Below, in pieces: positions 1-6,056 of a stretch of 8,191 nt of DNA (positions are counted from its first letter, which is position 1; each line of letters starts with the position of its first letter). Source of the stretch: an uncultured Lachnospiraceae bacterium (GTDB lineage Bacteria; Bacillota; Clostridia; Lachnospirales; Lachnospiraceae). The stretch spans positions 1-8,191 of the forward strand of contig CACZSE010000269.1 in assembly GCA_902783735.1 (NCBI GenBank), read 5' to 3'. The notes under the pieces were generated by a model, which made no database searches, had not been told where the DNA came from, and saw only the letters and a program-made list of their open reading frames with translations. Both the position numbers and the translations under genes were made by a program.

Positions 1-732
1 CCGATAAAGAAGATGGTTGCGGGTATTTCCTGTGGTCTTGTTACGGGCGATACCGATGATGATTTTGTACTGCTCACCGATATCCAGGGTCTTGAGGACT
101 TCTTCGGTGATATGGACTTCAAGGTTACAGGTACTACAGAAGGTATCACGGCCATTCAGATGGATATCAAGATCCATGGTCTTACAAGGCCTATCGTTGA
201 GGGTGCTATCGCAAGGTGCCGTGAGGCAAGGCTTTTCATCATGGACAACTGCATGAAGCCCGTCATCTCTGCGCCCAGAGAGACAGTTAACGAGTATGCT
301 CCCAAGATCATATCTCTTCAGATCGATCCCGAGAAGATCGGTGAGGTTGTCGGCCAGAGAGGTAAGACCATCAATGAGATCATTGCTCGTACAGATGTTA
401 AGATCGACATCACGGATGACGGTAAGGTTTCCGTATGCGGTACAGATAAAGCCATGATGGATAAAGCTGTAGATATGATCAAGACTATCACAACAGACTT
501 TGAGGCAGGTCAGGTATTTAAGGGTGTAGTTGTAAGCATAAAGGAATTCGGTGCATTTGTTGAATTCGCACCCGGAAAAGAGGGTATGGTACACATCTCT
601 AAGATATCTAAAGAGCGTATCAACCGCGTAGAGGACGTGCTCACACTTGGCGACAAGGTAACTGTAGTATGTCTCGGTAAGGACAAGATGGGCAGAATGA
701 GCTTCTCAATGAAGGATGTTGCCCAGGCTTAA
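1..732 (+). CDS. pnp: Polynucleotide phosphorylase, C-terminal part (5' end outside window)
   Basis: This is the last 243 residues of PNPase, the phosphorolytic 3'-to-5' exoribonuclease and polymerase of RNA turnover, a cytoplasmic trimer. The frame is open from base 1, so the ATG at 13 is internal and not a start. The fragment begins in the second RNase PH domain and keeps the metal-binding residues of the active site: Asp33, Asp39 and Lys41 of the fragment, in the EDFFGDMDFK segment, correspond to Asp486, Asp492 and Lys494 of the E. coli enzyme. A KH domain follows (about residues 105-165) with its RNA-binding GQRG loop at 118-121. Then comes an S1 domain (about 169-236, with FGAFVEF and GMVHISKIS). 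The protein ends right after the S1 domain, without a long tail. Codons are strongly biased (AAG, ATC, GGT) in the first 480 bases, as in a highly expressed gene. An intrinsic terminator lies 25 bases downstream. Confidence 0.97.
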   Translation, partial: PIKKMVAGISCGLVTGDTDDDFVLLTDIQGLEDFFGDMDFKVTGTTEGITAIQMDIKIHGLTRPIVEGAIARCREARLFIMDNCMKPVISAPRETVNEYAPKIISLQIDPEKIGEVVGQRGKTINEIIARTDVKIDITDDGKVSVCGTDKAMMDKAVDMIKTITTDFEAGQVFKGVVVSIKEFGAFVEFAPGKEGMVHISKISKERINRVEDVLTLGDKVTVVCLGKDKMGRMSFSMKDVAQA

Positions 733-756
733 GAATTAAACGCAATTGTTTATTAC

Positions 757-791
757 AATAGGGTTGAGTCGGATGGCTCGACCCTATTTTT
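757..791 (+). terminator. Intrinsic terminator after pnp
   Basis: A 14-base-pair stem (757-770 with 775-788, including two G-U pairs) closes on a GGAT tetraloop at 771-774. It runs straight into a T tract (787-791). The arms read AATAGGGTTGAGTC and GGCTCGACCCTATT. It lies 25 bases after the pnp stop and ends 16 bases before the prfC start. There is no matching A-run upstream, so it should act only in the pnp direction. Confidence 0.88.
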
Positions 792-807
792 ACGAAAGGT
801 AGTATAT

Positions 808-2400
808 ATGAGCAGTATTGCTGAAGAAATAAATAAGAGACGGACATTTGCCATCATTTCACATCCGGATGCCGGAAAGACAACTTTGACCGAGAAGTTC
901 CTTTTATACGGAGGTGCCATAAATCTTGCGGGCTCCGTAAAGGGAAAAGCGACGGCAAGACATGCGGTCAGTGACTGGATGGAAATAGAAAAGGAAAGAG
1001 GTATTTCCGTAACAAGTTCGGTATTGCAGTTTAACTATGACGGATACTGTATAAATATTCTGGACACTCCGGGACATCAGGATTTCTCGGAGGATACTTA
1101 TCGTACACTCATGGCTGCGGACAGTGCCGTCATGGTCATAGACGGAGCAAAGGGTGTCGAGCCTCAGACAAGAAAACTTTTTAAGGTCTGCGGAATGAGA
1201 GGGATACCGATATTTACTTTCATAAATAAGATGGACAGAGATGCAAATGACACATTTGAACTTTTGGATGAGATAGAAAAGGAACTGGGCATCGCGACTT
1301 GTCCCGTTAACTGGCCGATAGGCTGCGGTAAATCTTTCAAGGGAGTCTATGACAGGCATAAAGAAAGTGTTATAACTTATTCGGATACCCAAAAAGGTAC
1401 GAGGGAAGGTGAGACCACAGTCATTCCGATCTCGGATGAAGCGGCTGTGGAAGAAGCTGTGGGAAAAGAAAGAAAGCAGGTGTTATTTGATGAAATAGAA
1501 CTGCTTGACGGAGCCAGTGCGGAATTTGATCTTGAGGCTGTAAGAAACGGAAAACTAACACCCGTTTTCTTTGGGTCCGCACTTACCAATTTCGGTGTAG
1601 AGATATTTTTACAGTATTTTTTACAGATGACGACCACGCCTTTGGCAAGAGTATGCGAGGGACAGAAGATAGACCCTGTGGAAAATGAATTCTCGGCTTT
1701 TGTTTTCAAGATACAGGCGAATATGAACAAGGCTCACCGAGACAGGATCGCATTTATGAGGATATGTTCCGGAAAATATGAAGCAGATATGGATGTAAAA
1801 CATGTCCAGTCGGGAAAAGTAATGCGTCTTTCGAGACCTCAGCAGATCATGGCCGACGAGAGAAAGATACTTGATGAAGCTTACGGTGGCGATATCATAG
1901 GTGTTTTCGATCCCGGCATCTTTTCCATCGGAGACACACTCTGCATGCCCAAGGCAAACATTAAATATGAGGGTATACCCACATTTGCACCGGAGCATTT
2001 TGCCAGAGTCCGTCAGATAGATACCATGAAACGAAAACAGTTTGTAAAGGGTATCACTCAGATCGCCCAGGAAGGTGCAATACAGATATTTCAGGAGTAT
2101 AATACCGGTATGGAGGAGATCATCGTCGGAGTAGTCGGTGTTCTTCAGTTTGAAGTTCTCAAATACAGACTTGAGAATGAATATAATGTAGAGATAAAGC
2201 TTGAACCGCTGCCTTACGAGCATATCAGATGGATAGTTTCTGCTGATACCGAACTTGACAAGATAGTCGGAACAAGTGACATGAAGAAGATCAAGGATTT
2301 AAAAGACAGACCGCTGTTATTGTTTATAAATGAGTGGAGTGTCGGGATGACTCTTGACAGGAACAAGGGACTTGAATTGTCGGAGTTTGGAACGGCATAA
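808..2400 (+). CDS. prfC: Peptide chain release factor 3 (RF3), translational GTPase
   Basis: RF3 is the cytoplasmic GTPase that removes RF1 and RF2 from the ribosome after peptide release. All five GTPase motifs are present: SHPDAGKTT (18-26), RGISVTSS (64-71), DTPGH (86-90), NKMD (140-143) and GSAL (256-259). The DFSEDTYRTL stretch after the third motif, the WPIGCGKSFKGVY segment, the KIQANMNKAHRDRIAFMR segment and the EGAIQIF / GVLQFEVLKYRL region are RF3-specific and separate it from EF-G, LepA and TetM-type proteins. At 530 residues it is full length for the family (about 529 in E. coli). The start has a good ribosome binding site, GAAAGG at 794-799, 8 bases before the ATG. The gene sits directly behind the pnp terminator and 9 bases ahead of a transglutaminase-like gene with which it is probably co-transcribed. 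Nothing looks damaged. Confidence 0.97.
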   Translation: MSSIAEEINKRRTFAIISHPDAGKTTLTEKFLLYGGAINLAGSVKGKATARHAVSDWMEIEKERGISVTSSVLQFNYDGYCINILDTPGHQDFSEDTYRTLMAADSAVMVIDGAKGVEPQTRKLFKVCGMRGIPIFTFINKMDRDANDTFELLDEIEKELGIATCPVNWPIGCGKSFKGVYDRHKESVITYSDTQKGTREGETTVIPISDEAAVEEAVGKERKQVLFDEIELLDGASAEFDLEAVRNGKLTPVFFGSALTNFGVEIFLQYFLQMTTTPLARVCEGQKIDPVENEFSAFVFKIQANMNKAHRDRIAFMRICSGKYEADMDVKHVQSGKVMRLSRPQQIMADERKILDEAYGGDIIGVFDPGIFSIGDTLCMPKANIKYEGIPTFAPEHFARVRQIDTMKRKQFVKGITQIAQEGAIQIFQEYNTGMEEIIVGVVGVLQFEVLKYRLENEYNVEIKLEPLPYEHIRWIVSADTELDKIVGTSDMKKIKDLKDRPLLLFINEWSVGMTLDRNKGLELSEFGTA

Positions 2401-2409
2401 AGAGGCAAC

Positions 2410-3720
2410 ATGAAGAAAGCATTGATCTACCTGACCTTTTCGGTTTTCATACTTGGAATGATCATATCCTACGATATCATAAAATATGATGGTCAGGTAT
2501 TGGTTAAAAATCTCATAAAACCCAAGAACGAGCCTGTCTTGGAGCAGGCCTACGAGTATGTTCCCGTAGAAAAAAATGAGGTGACTACCGACGGCGGGAG
2601 GGATTTTTTCGGAGATTCCGAACTTAAGGTCATGGAAGCCGAGTTTGAGGACGGAGAAGATATTGATGACTCTTATGATGAACAGGTTTTGGATGACTTT
2701 AGTGAAGAGGATTCAAACCGGGGATACGAATATTATTTCGATCTTCTCAACAGTGAAGAAAAAAAGATCTACAGAGCCATGTATGAGGCTTTCTCGAATA
2801 TAGAAAGCGGAAATGCGATACCTACCGTAAATGAAGAGTCGATGAACAGGGTCGCGGGTTATATCCGTCTTGATCATCCGGAGTTTTTCTATGCAAAGGA
2901 TCTTGGATATACGCATTATACAATGGGTGGACAGGTTGTTAAGACGGTTCTTGCCGTTTCTTATACCGAGTCAAAGGCTTCTATAAAGAGTCAGATGGAT
3001 TATATAGACAGGATGGCCGATGAACTGATCGCTTCAATACCTGCCGATGCCGATGACTATACAAAAGCAAAGACTGTATATGAGTGGATCATATTAAATA
3101 CCGATTACAGTTCGGATGCACCCGAAAATCAGGCAATGACTTCAGTGTTTTTAAATCACAGATCGGTCTGTGCCGGTTACTCTCGGGCATTTCAGTATAT
3201 AATGAACCGCATGGGAGTAGATACGACCGTGATAGAAGGTAATTCGCTTATATCGGGGGAAAACCATGCATGGAACATGTGTAAGCTTTCGGACGGATAT
3301 TATTATGTAGATGCGACATGGGGTGATGCTTCCTATCAGCAAAACGGTCTCAGCGGCGAAAAGGTCATGGGGATGAACTATGACTATCTGCTGGTGACTA
3401 CCGACGAGATAAAGCGTACGCATAAGATCACTCTTGAAGATAAGCTGCCTTTATGTGATCGGACAGAGAATAATTACTATGTACGTGAAGGACTGTTTTT
3501 CATGGATTACGATCATGACAGATTAATGCAGATCTTCAACGATGCATATTTAAAAGGTGAGAGTGTTGTGGCATTTAAATGTGCCAACCTTGAGGTTTAC
3601 GATGTCATGAGACGGGAACTTATCAGTAATAACGGCGTTTTTGATATGCTGGGTTCCAGTGCCGCCACCATCTCCTATGTGGAAGATGAGGCACAAAGAA
3701 CACTTTGTTTCTGGTTATGA
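2410..3720 (+). CDS. Membrane-anchored transglutaminase-like (cysteine protease fold) protein
   Basis: This 436-residue protein has an N-terminal hydrophobic segment (about residues 4-21) after two lysines. No convincing signal peptidase site follows, so it is probably a single-span anchor with the rest outside the cell. Residues 76-101 are very acidic (15 Asp or Glu in 26). The transglutaminase core (about 215-305) carries a complete catalytic triad: Cys254 in SVCAGYS, His286 in ENHAWN and Asp301 in YVDATWGD. A C-terminal domain (about 350-436) follows, of the kind seen after such cores in Firmicutes proteins; I cannot assign it a role. The intact triad suggests peptidase or amide-transfer activity, perhaps on cell-wall or surface proteins, but the substrate is unknown. 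The ribosome binding site AAAGAGG (2399-2405) overlaps the prfC stop and is only 4 bases from the ATG, so the gene is likely coupled to prfC. A promoter for the next unit overlaps its 3' end. Confidence 0.88.
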   Translation: MKKALIYLTFSVFILGMIISYDIIKYDGQVLVKNLIKPKNEPVLEQAYEYVPVEKNEVTTDGGRDFFGDSELKVMEAEFEDGEDIDDSYDEQVLDDFSEEDSNRGYEYYFDLLNSEEKKIYRAMYEAFSNIESGNAIPTVNEESMNRVAGYIRLDHPEFFYAKDLGYTHYTMGGQVVKTVLAVSYTESKASIKSQMDYIDRMADELIASIPADADDYTKAKTVYEWIILNTDYSSDAPENQAMTSVFLNHRSVCAGYSRAFQYIMNRMGVDTTVIEGNSLISGENHAWNMCKLSDGYYYVDATWGDASYQQNGLSGEKVMGMNYDYLLVTTDEIKRTHKITLEDKLPLCDRTENNYYVREGLFFMDYDHDRLMQIFNDAYLKGESVVAFKCANLEVYDVMRRELISNNGVFDMLGSSAATISYVEDEAQRTLCFWL

Positions 3721-3732
3721 GTATGGTATAAT
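3705..3732 (+). promoter_or_regulatory. Extended -10 promoter for the asp23-nusB-xseAB-ispA-dxs unit
   Basis: A perfect TATAAT lies at 3727-3732 and is preceded by TGG (3724-3726), which makes an extended -10 element. A weak -35, TTGTTT (3705-3710), sits 16 bases upstream, inside the last codons of the transglutaminase-like gene. Initiation would be expected near 3738-3741, giving a leader of about 45 bases before the Asp23-like start at 3784. This is the best sigma-A-type promoter visible in the window, and it falls exactly at the boundary between two gene groups. Confidence 0.72.
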
Positions 3733-3744
3733 AAAAACACTTGG

Positions 3745-3764
3745 CGGGCATGTTTAAACGCCCG
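3745..3764 (+). other. Short hairpin in the predicted 5' leader of the Asp23-like gene
   Basis: CGGGC (3745-3749) pairs with GCCCG (3760-3764) around a 10-base loop that contains the palindrome GTTTAAAC. The hairpin starts a few bases after the predicted transcription start and ends 4 bases before the ribosome binding site GAAAGGG (3769-3775). There is no T tract after it, so it is not an intrinsic terminator. It may stabilise the 5' end or affect initiation; the sequence does not show which. Confidence 0.45.
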
Positions 3765-3783
3765 GATCGAAAGGGTATATGTT

Positions 3784-4155
3784 ATGGAAAAGGAAGCAAA
3801 GAATAAGAACGGTGTTACCCATGAACAGGGGATCGGGACGGTACAGATAGCAGATGATGTAATTGCAGTCATAGTAGGTATTGCCGCGACCGAGGTTGAG
3901 GGCATAGCCGCTCTTGGAGACAATATAACAAATGAACTTATGAGCAAGGTGGGCATAAAGAATCTGGCCAAAGGTGTAAAGGTTGATATCGAAAACGGCA
4001 AAGTAGATGTTGAGGTCAGCCTTACCGTTGCATACGGATACAATATCCCCGCAACCTGCGCAAAGGTTCAGGAAAAGATCCAGAATACGGTTGAGAACAT
4101 GACGGGACTTAAAGTCGGTGCCGTGAATGTGCGCATAACCGGCGTGGATATGTAG
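3784..4155 (+). CDS. Asp23/Gls24 family protein (YqhY-like)
   Basis: This 123-residue soluble protein has no membrane segment and no signal peptide. It shows the Asp23/Gls24 (DUF322) pattern from end to end: the GTVQIADDVIAVI segment (18-30), the EVEGIAALGD segment (about 38-47), a VDVEVSLTVAYG strand-rich stretch around 78-89 and the closing ENMTGLKVGAVNVRITGV region (about 104-121). Members include staphylococcal Asp23, tethered to the membrane by AmaP, and B. subtilis YqhY, which is encoded beside nusB as here and has been linked to control of acetyl-CoA carboxylase. The YqhY comparison fits best because of the neighbour, but neither AmaP nor the accB-accC pair lies in this window. Translation starts from a strong site (GAAAGGG, 8 bases before the ATG) behind the promoter at 3705-3732, so it is the first gene of its unit. 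The exact function is not known. Confidence 0.92.
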   Translation: MEKEAKNKNGVTHEQGIGTVQIADDVIAVIVGIAATEVEGIAALGDNITNELMSKVGIKNLAKGVKVDIENGKVDVEVSLTVAYGYNIPATCAKVQEKIQNTVENMTGLKVGAVNVRITGVDM

Positions 4156-4174
4156 AAGGACAGAAAACAGACAA

Positions 4175-4576
4175 ATGAGCAGACGAGAGCTTAGAGAGTA
4201 CATTTTTAAATTGCTTTTTCGTATAGAATTTAATTCCGAAGAAGATATGCAGTCTCAGTGCGAGATGTTTTTTGATGATCCGGACAGAGAGTTTTCCGAG
4301 GAAGATACCGGATATATTCAGGAAAAGTACGACAACATATACTCAAGGATATCCGAGATCGACAATCTCATAGATCAAAAGGCTAAGGGTTGGAATTCGG
4401 ACAGGATGGGAAAGGTTGAACTTACCATTATAAGACTGGGTGTTTACGAGATACTTTTTGATGATGACGTACCGGCAAGCGTAGCTATCAATGAAGCTGT
4501 AGAACTGGCAAAGAAGTTCGGACAGGAAAAGTCGAACGGATTCGTAAATGCGATACTGGCAAAATTTGTTGAATAA
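4175..4576 (+). CDS. nusB: Transcription antitermination factor NusB
   Basis: NusB binds the boxA RNA together with NusE (ribosomal protein S10) and keeps RNA polymerase from terminating in rRNA operons. The 133-residue product has the usual all-helical NusB layout: the N-terminal SRRELREYIFKLLF helix (2-15), the RMGKVELTIIRLGVYEIL segment (about 77-94), the VAINEAVELAKKFG segment (about 102-115) and the C-terminal NGFVNAILAKF (about 121-131). Its length matches the family. No other in-frame start exists between the Asp23-like stop and the ATG. The only purine-rich ribosome site, AGAAGGA at 4154-4160, overlaps that stop codon and lies 14 bases from the ATG, longer than usual, so translation may depend on the gene upstream. 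B. subtilis has folD between nusB and xseA; here xseA follows directly. Confidence 0.96.
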   Translation: MSRRELREYIFKLLFRIEFNSEEDMQSQCEMFFDDPDREFSEEDTGYIQEKYDNIYSRISEIDNLIDQKAKGWNSDRMGKVELTIIRLGVYEILFDDDVPASVAINEAVELAKKFGQEKSNGFVNAILAKFVE

Positions 4577-4598
4577 AGCTGCGGATACGGTAGATTAC

Positions 4599-4604
4599 AG
4601 GTGG
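4599..4604 (+). promoter_or_regulatory. Ribosome binding site that favours a TTG start for xseA
   Basis: AGGTGG at 4599-4604 lies 5 bases before TTG 4610. The competing GTG at 4601 is inside this purine stretch and has only a poor GGTAG (4589-4593) before it. The TTG therefore looks like the better start. Confidence 0.5.
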
Positions 4605-4609
4605 GCGTT

Positions 4610-5824
4610 TTGCAGAAAGCATATACAGTTGCACAGATCAATACATACATAAAGAATATGTTTTCTCAGGATTACCTCTTAAACCGGGTATCGGTTCAGG
4701 GTGAGGTGAGCAATTGCAAATATCACTCATCGGGACATATATATTTTACACTGAAGGATAAGCTGAGCGTGCTTGCCTGTGTTATGTTTGCGGGTAACAG
4801 GACGAAGGGCTTATCTTTTCCTTTAAAAGAGGGCATGAATGTCATTGTTACCGGTAACATCGACATCTATGAGAGAGACGGCAAATATCAGCTGTACGCA
4901 AAGAACATTGTAAAAGACGGCGTGGGTGAACTGTATGAAAAGTTTGAACAGCTTAAACGTGAGCTGGAAGAACGAGGCATGTTTTCGCCACAATATAAAA
5001 AGCCAATCCCCAAATATGTTAAAAGATTAGGTGTTGTCACTGCAAATACCGGAGCTGCCATAAGGGATATCATTAGCATATCCAAGAGCAGGAATCCGTA
5101 TATAGAGATCATAGTCTATCCTGCGCTTGTACAGGGTGACGGGGCCGTAAACAGTATAGTGAACGGCATACACATGCTTGAGATGATAGGTGTTGATGCC
5201 ATGATAGTCGGAAGAGGAGGCGGCTCCATCGAGGACTTGTGGGCATTCAATGAAGAAGCTGTGGCACAGGCCATATTCGATTGCAGCATTCCCATAATAT
5301 CGGCAGTAGGTCATGAGACAGATACTACCATCGCTGATTTTGTAGCCGATGTGCGTGCCGAGACTCCTTCGGCGGCTGCGCAGATAGCGGTATGTGAGAT
5401 AGAAAAAGTCGCACAGAATATTTCGCAATACGAATATGAACTGTACAGACAGATCATGAGACAGATAGAAAAGCAGAAGAATAAGACCGAACTATTTGGT
5501 GAAAAGCTGTTAAGACTGAGTCCGCAAAGACAGATAAGAGATAAAAGATTCGGACTCATGCAGAACGAAGAACGCATCAAACAGAGGATGAATGACATCC
5601 TTGAAAAAAAGAAGTACGAACTTTTACTCATGGCAGGAAGGTTAAACGGTGTTTCTCCGCTTGAAAAACTTAAGCAGGGATATTCCTACGCACAGAACTC
5701 GGAGGGAAAGAACATAAAGAGCATTTCGGCCGTAAAAAAGGGAGAAAAGTTTTCGTTGTTTGTGACCGACGGCAGAATAGAAGGTATCATTGCCGACATA
5801 CATAAGACAGAAGGAAGGGATTGA
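4610..5824 (+). CDS. xseA: Exodeoxyribonuclease VII large subunit
   Basis: XseA is the catalytic subunit of exonuclease VII, which degrades single-stranded DNA from both ends in repair and recombination. The N-terminal OB-fold DNA-binding domain covers about residues 1-100, with the family signature GEVSNCKYHSSGHIYFTLKD. The catalytic domain follows with GRGGGSIEDLWAFNEE and the hallmark HETDTTIADFVADVRAETPSAAAQ region, whose His is codon 235 (5312-5314). A long charged, probably coiled-coil region ends in SPLEKLKQGYS, also typical. I place the start at TTG 4610 (404 residues, beginning MQKAYTV) because AGGTGG lies 5 bases before it and family members begin only a few residues before this Y-T/S-V stretch; the open frame extends three codons further to GTG 4601. 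The length is slightly short compared with E. coli (456) but normal for Gram-positives. The stop overlaps the region of xseB initiation, which fits translational coupling. Confidence 0.96.
   Translation: MQKAYTVAQINTYIKNMFSQDYLLNRVSVQGEVSNCKYHSSGHIYFTLKDKLSVLACVMFAGNRTKGLSFPLKEGMNVIVTGNIDIYERDGKYQLYAKNIVKDGVGELYEKFEQLKRELEERGMFSPQYKKPIPKYVKRLGVVTANTGAAIRDIISISKSRNPYIEIIVYPALVQGDGAVNSIVNGIHMLEMIGVDAMIVGRGGGSIEDLWAFNEEAVAQAIFDCSIPIISAVGHETDTTIADFVADVRAETPSAAAQIAVCEIEKVAQNISQYEYELYRQIMRQIEKQKNKTELFGEKLLRLSPQRQIRDKRFGLMQNEERIKQRMNDILEKKKYELLLMAGRLNGVSPLEKLKQGYSYAQNSEGKNIKSISAVKKGEKFSLFVTDGRIEGIIADIHKTEGRD
5813..5820 (+). promoter_or_regulatory. Ribosome binding site that fixes the xseB start
   Basis: GGAAGGGA at 5813-5820 lies in the last codons of xseA and 6 bases before ATG 5827. 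The in-frame TTG at 5821 directly abuts it, too close for initiation, so ATG 5827 is preferred. Confidence 0.7.
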
Positions 5825-5826
5825 TC

Positions 5827-6048
5827 ATGTCTGAAGCAGAGAAGATGTCACTGGAAGAAATGTTAAACAGCCTCGAGGATTGTGTGAATGACATGGAAAA
5901 CGGTGAACTTTCGCTCGAAGAGTCATTTGAAACCTTTAAAAAAGGCATGGAACTGGTAAAAAAATGTAATGCTGAGATCGATGCAGTCGAAAAGGAAGTC
6001 GTTAAGCTCATGGATGACGGCAGCATAGAACCGCTTGATGAGGAGTGA
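5827..6048 (+). CDS. xseB: Exodeoxyribonuclease VII small subunit
   Basis: XseB is the small, helical, non-catalytic partner of XseA; several copies bind each large subunit and keep it active and soluble. The 73-residue product has the family pattern: the MSLEEMLNSLEDCVNDMENG helix, the GELSLEESFETFKKGMEL turn-and-helix segment and a final helix with the AEIDAVEKEVVKLM stretch, ending in an acidic tail. Length is typical for the family (about 70-80). The ATG at 5827 is preferred to the TTG at 5821 because of the ribosome site spacing and because it gives a natural N-terminus. Only 2 bases separate the xseA stop from this ATG, so the two subunits are almost certainly translated together. Its stop overlaps an ATG of the next gene (TGATG at 6046-6050). 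Confidence 0.95.
   Translation: MSEAEKMSLEEMLNSLEDCVNDMENGELSLEESFETFKKGMELVKKCNAEIDAVEKEVVKLMDDGSIEPLDEE
6041..6045 (+). promoter_or_regulatory. Ribosome binding site that decides the ispA start
   Basis: AGGAG at 6041-6045 lies in the last codons of xseB. It is 2 bases from ATG 6048, too close, and 11 bases from ATG 6057, a little long but usable. ATG 6057 also gives the usual N-terminus (MTFNEEL). Use of ATG 6048 by stop-start coupling cannot be excluded. Confidence 0.5.
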
Positions 6049-6056
6049 TGCAGATC

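Noticed and set aside
17..256. Plus-strand frame of 79 codons overlapping pnp
   Set aside because: It overlaps the conserved RNase PH domain of pnp in another frame and has no ribosome site or recognisable content.
745..759. ATTGT/ACAAT mini-hairpin just before the pnp terminator, as an anti-terminator
   Set aside because: Only five mostly A-T pairs, and it competes with just the last three A-T pairs of a much stronger stem. There is no sign of a leader peptide or ligand-binding structure.
904..1392. Long open frame on the minus strand (162 codons), together with other minus-strand frames such as 1621-2223 and 5787-6362
   Set aside because: Each lies opposite a clearly conserved gene (prfC, xseB, ispA), has no family resemblance, and its composition follows from the codon bias of the sense strand. 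These are shadows.
2255..2260. TTGACA within prfC as a -35 for the transglutaminase-like gene (another occurs at 2354-2359)
   Set aside because: No acceptable -10 lies 16-18 bases downstream of either copy.
808..2400. A ribosome-protection (TetM-type) resistance protein or EF-G paralogue in place of RF3
   Set aside because: The length of 530 residues and the RF3-specific segments (DFSEDTYRTL, WPIGCGKSFKGVY, KIQANMNKAHRDR) fit RF3; EF-G and TetM are longer and carry domain IV.
3745..3764. CGGGC/GCCCG hairpin as a terminator for the transglutaminase-like gene
   Set aside because: The stem is only 5 base pairs and is followed by GATCGAAAGGG, not a T tract. It also lies downstream of a strong promoter, so it belongs to the next transcript.
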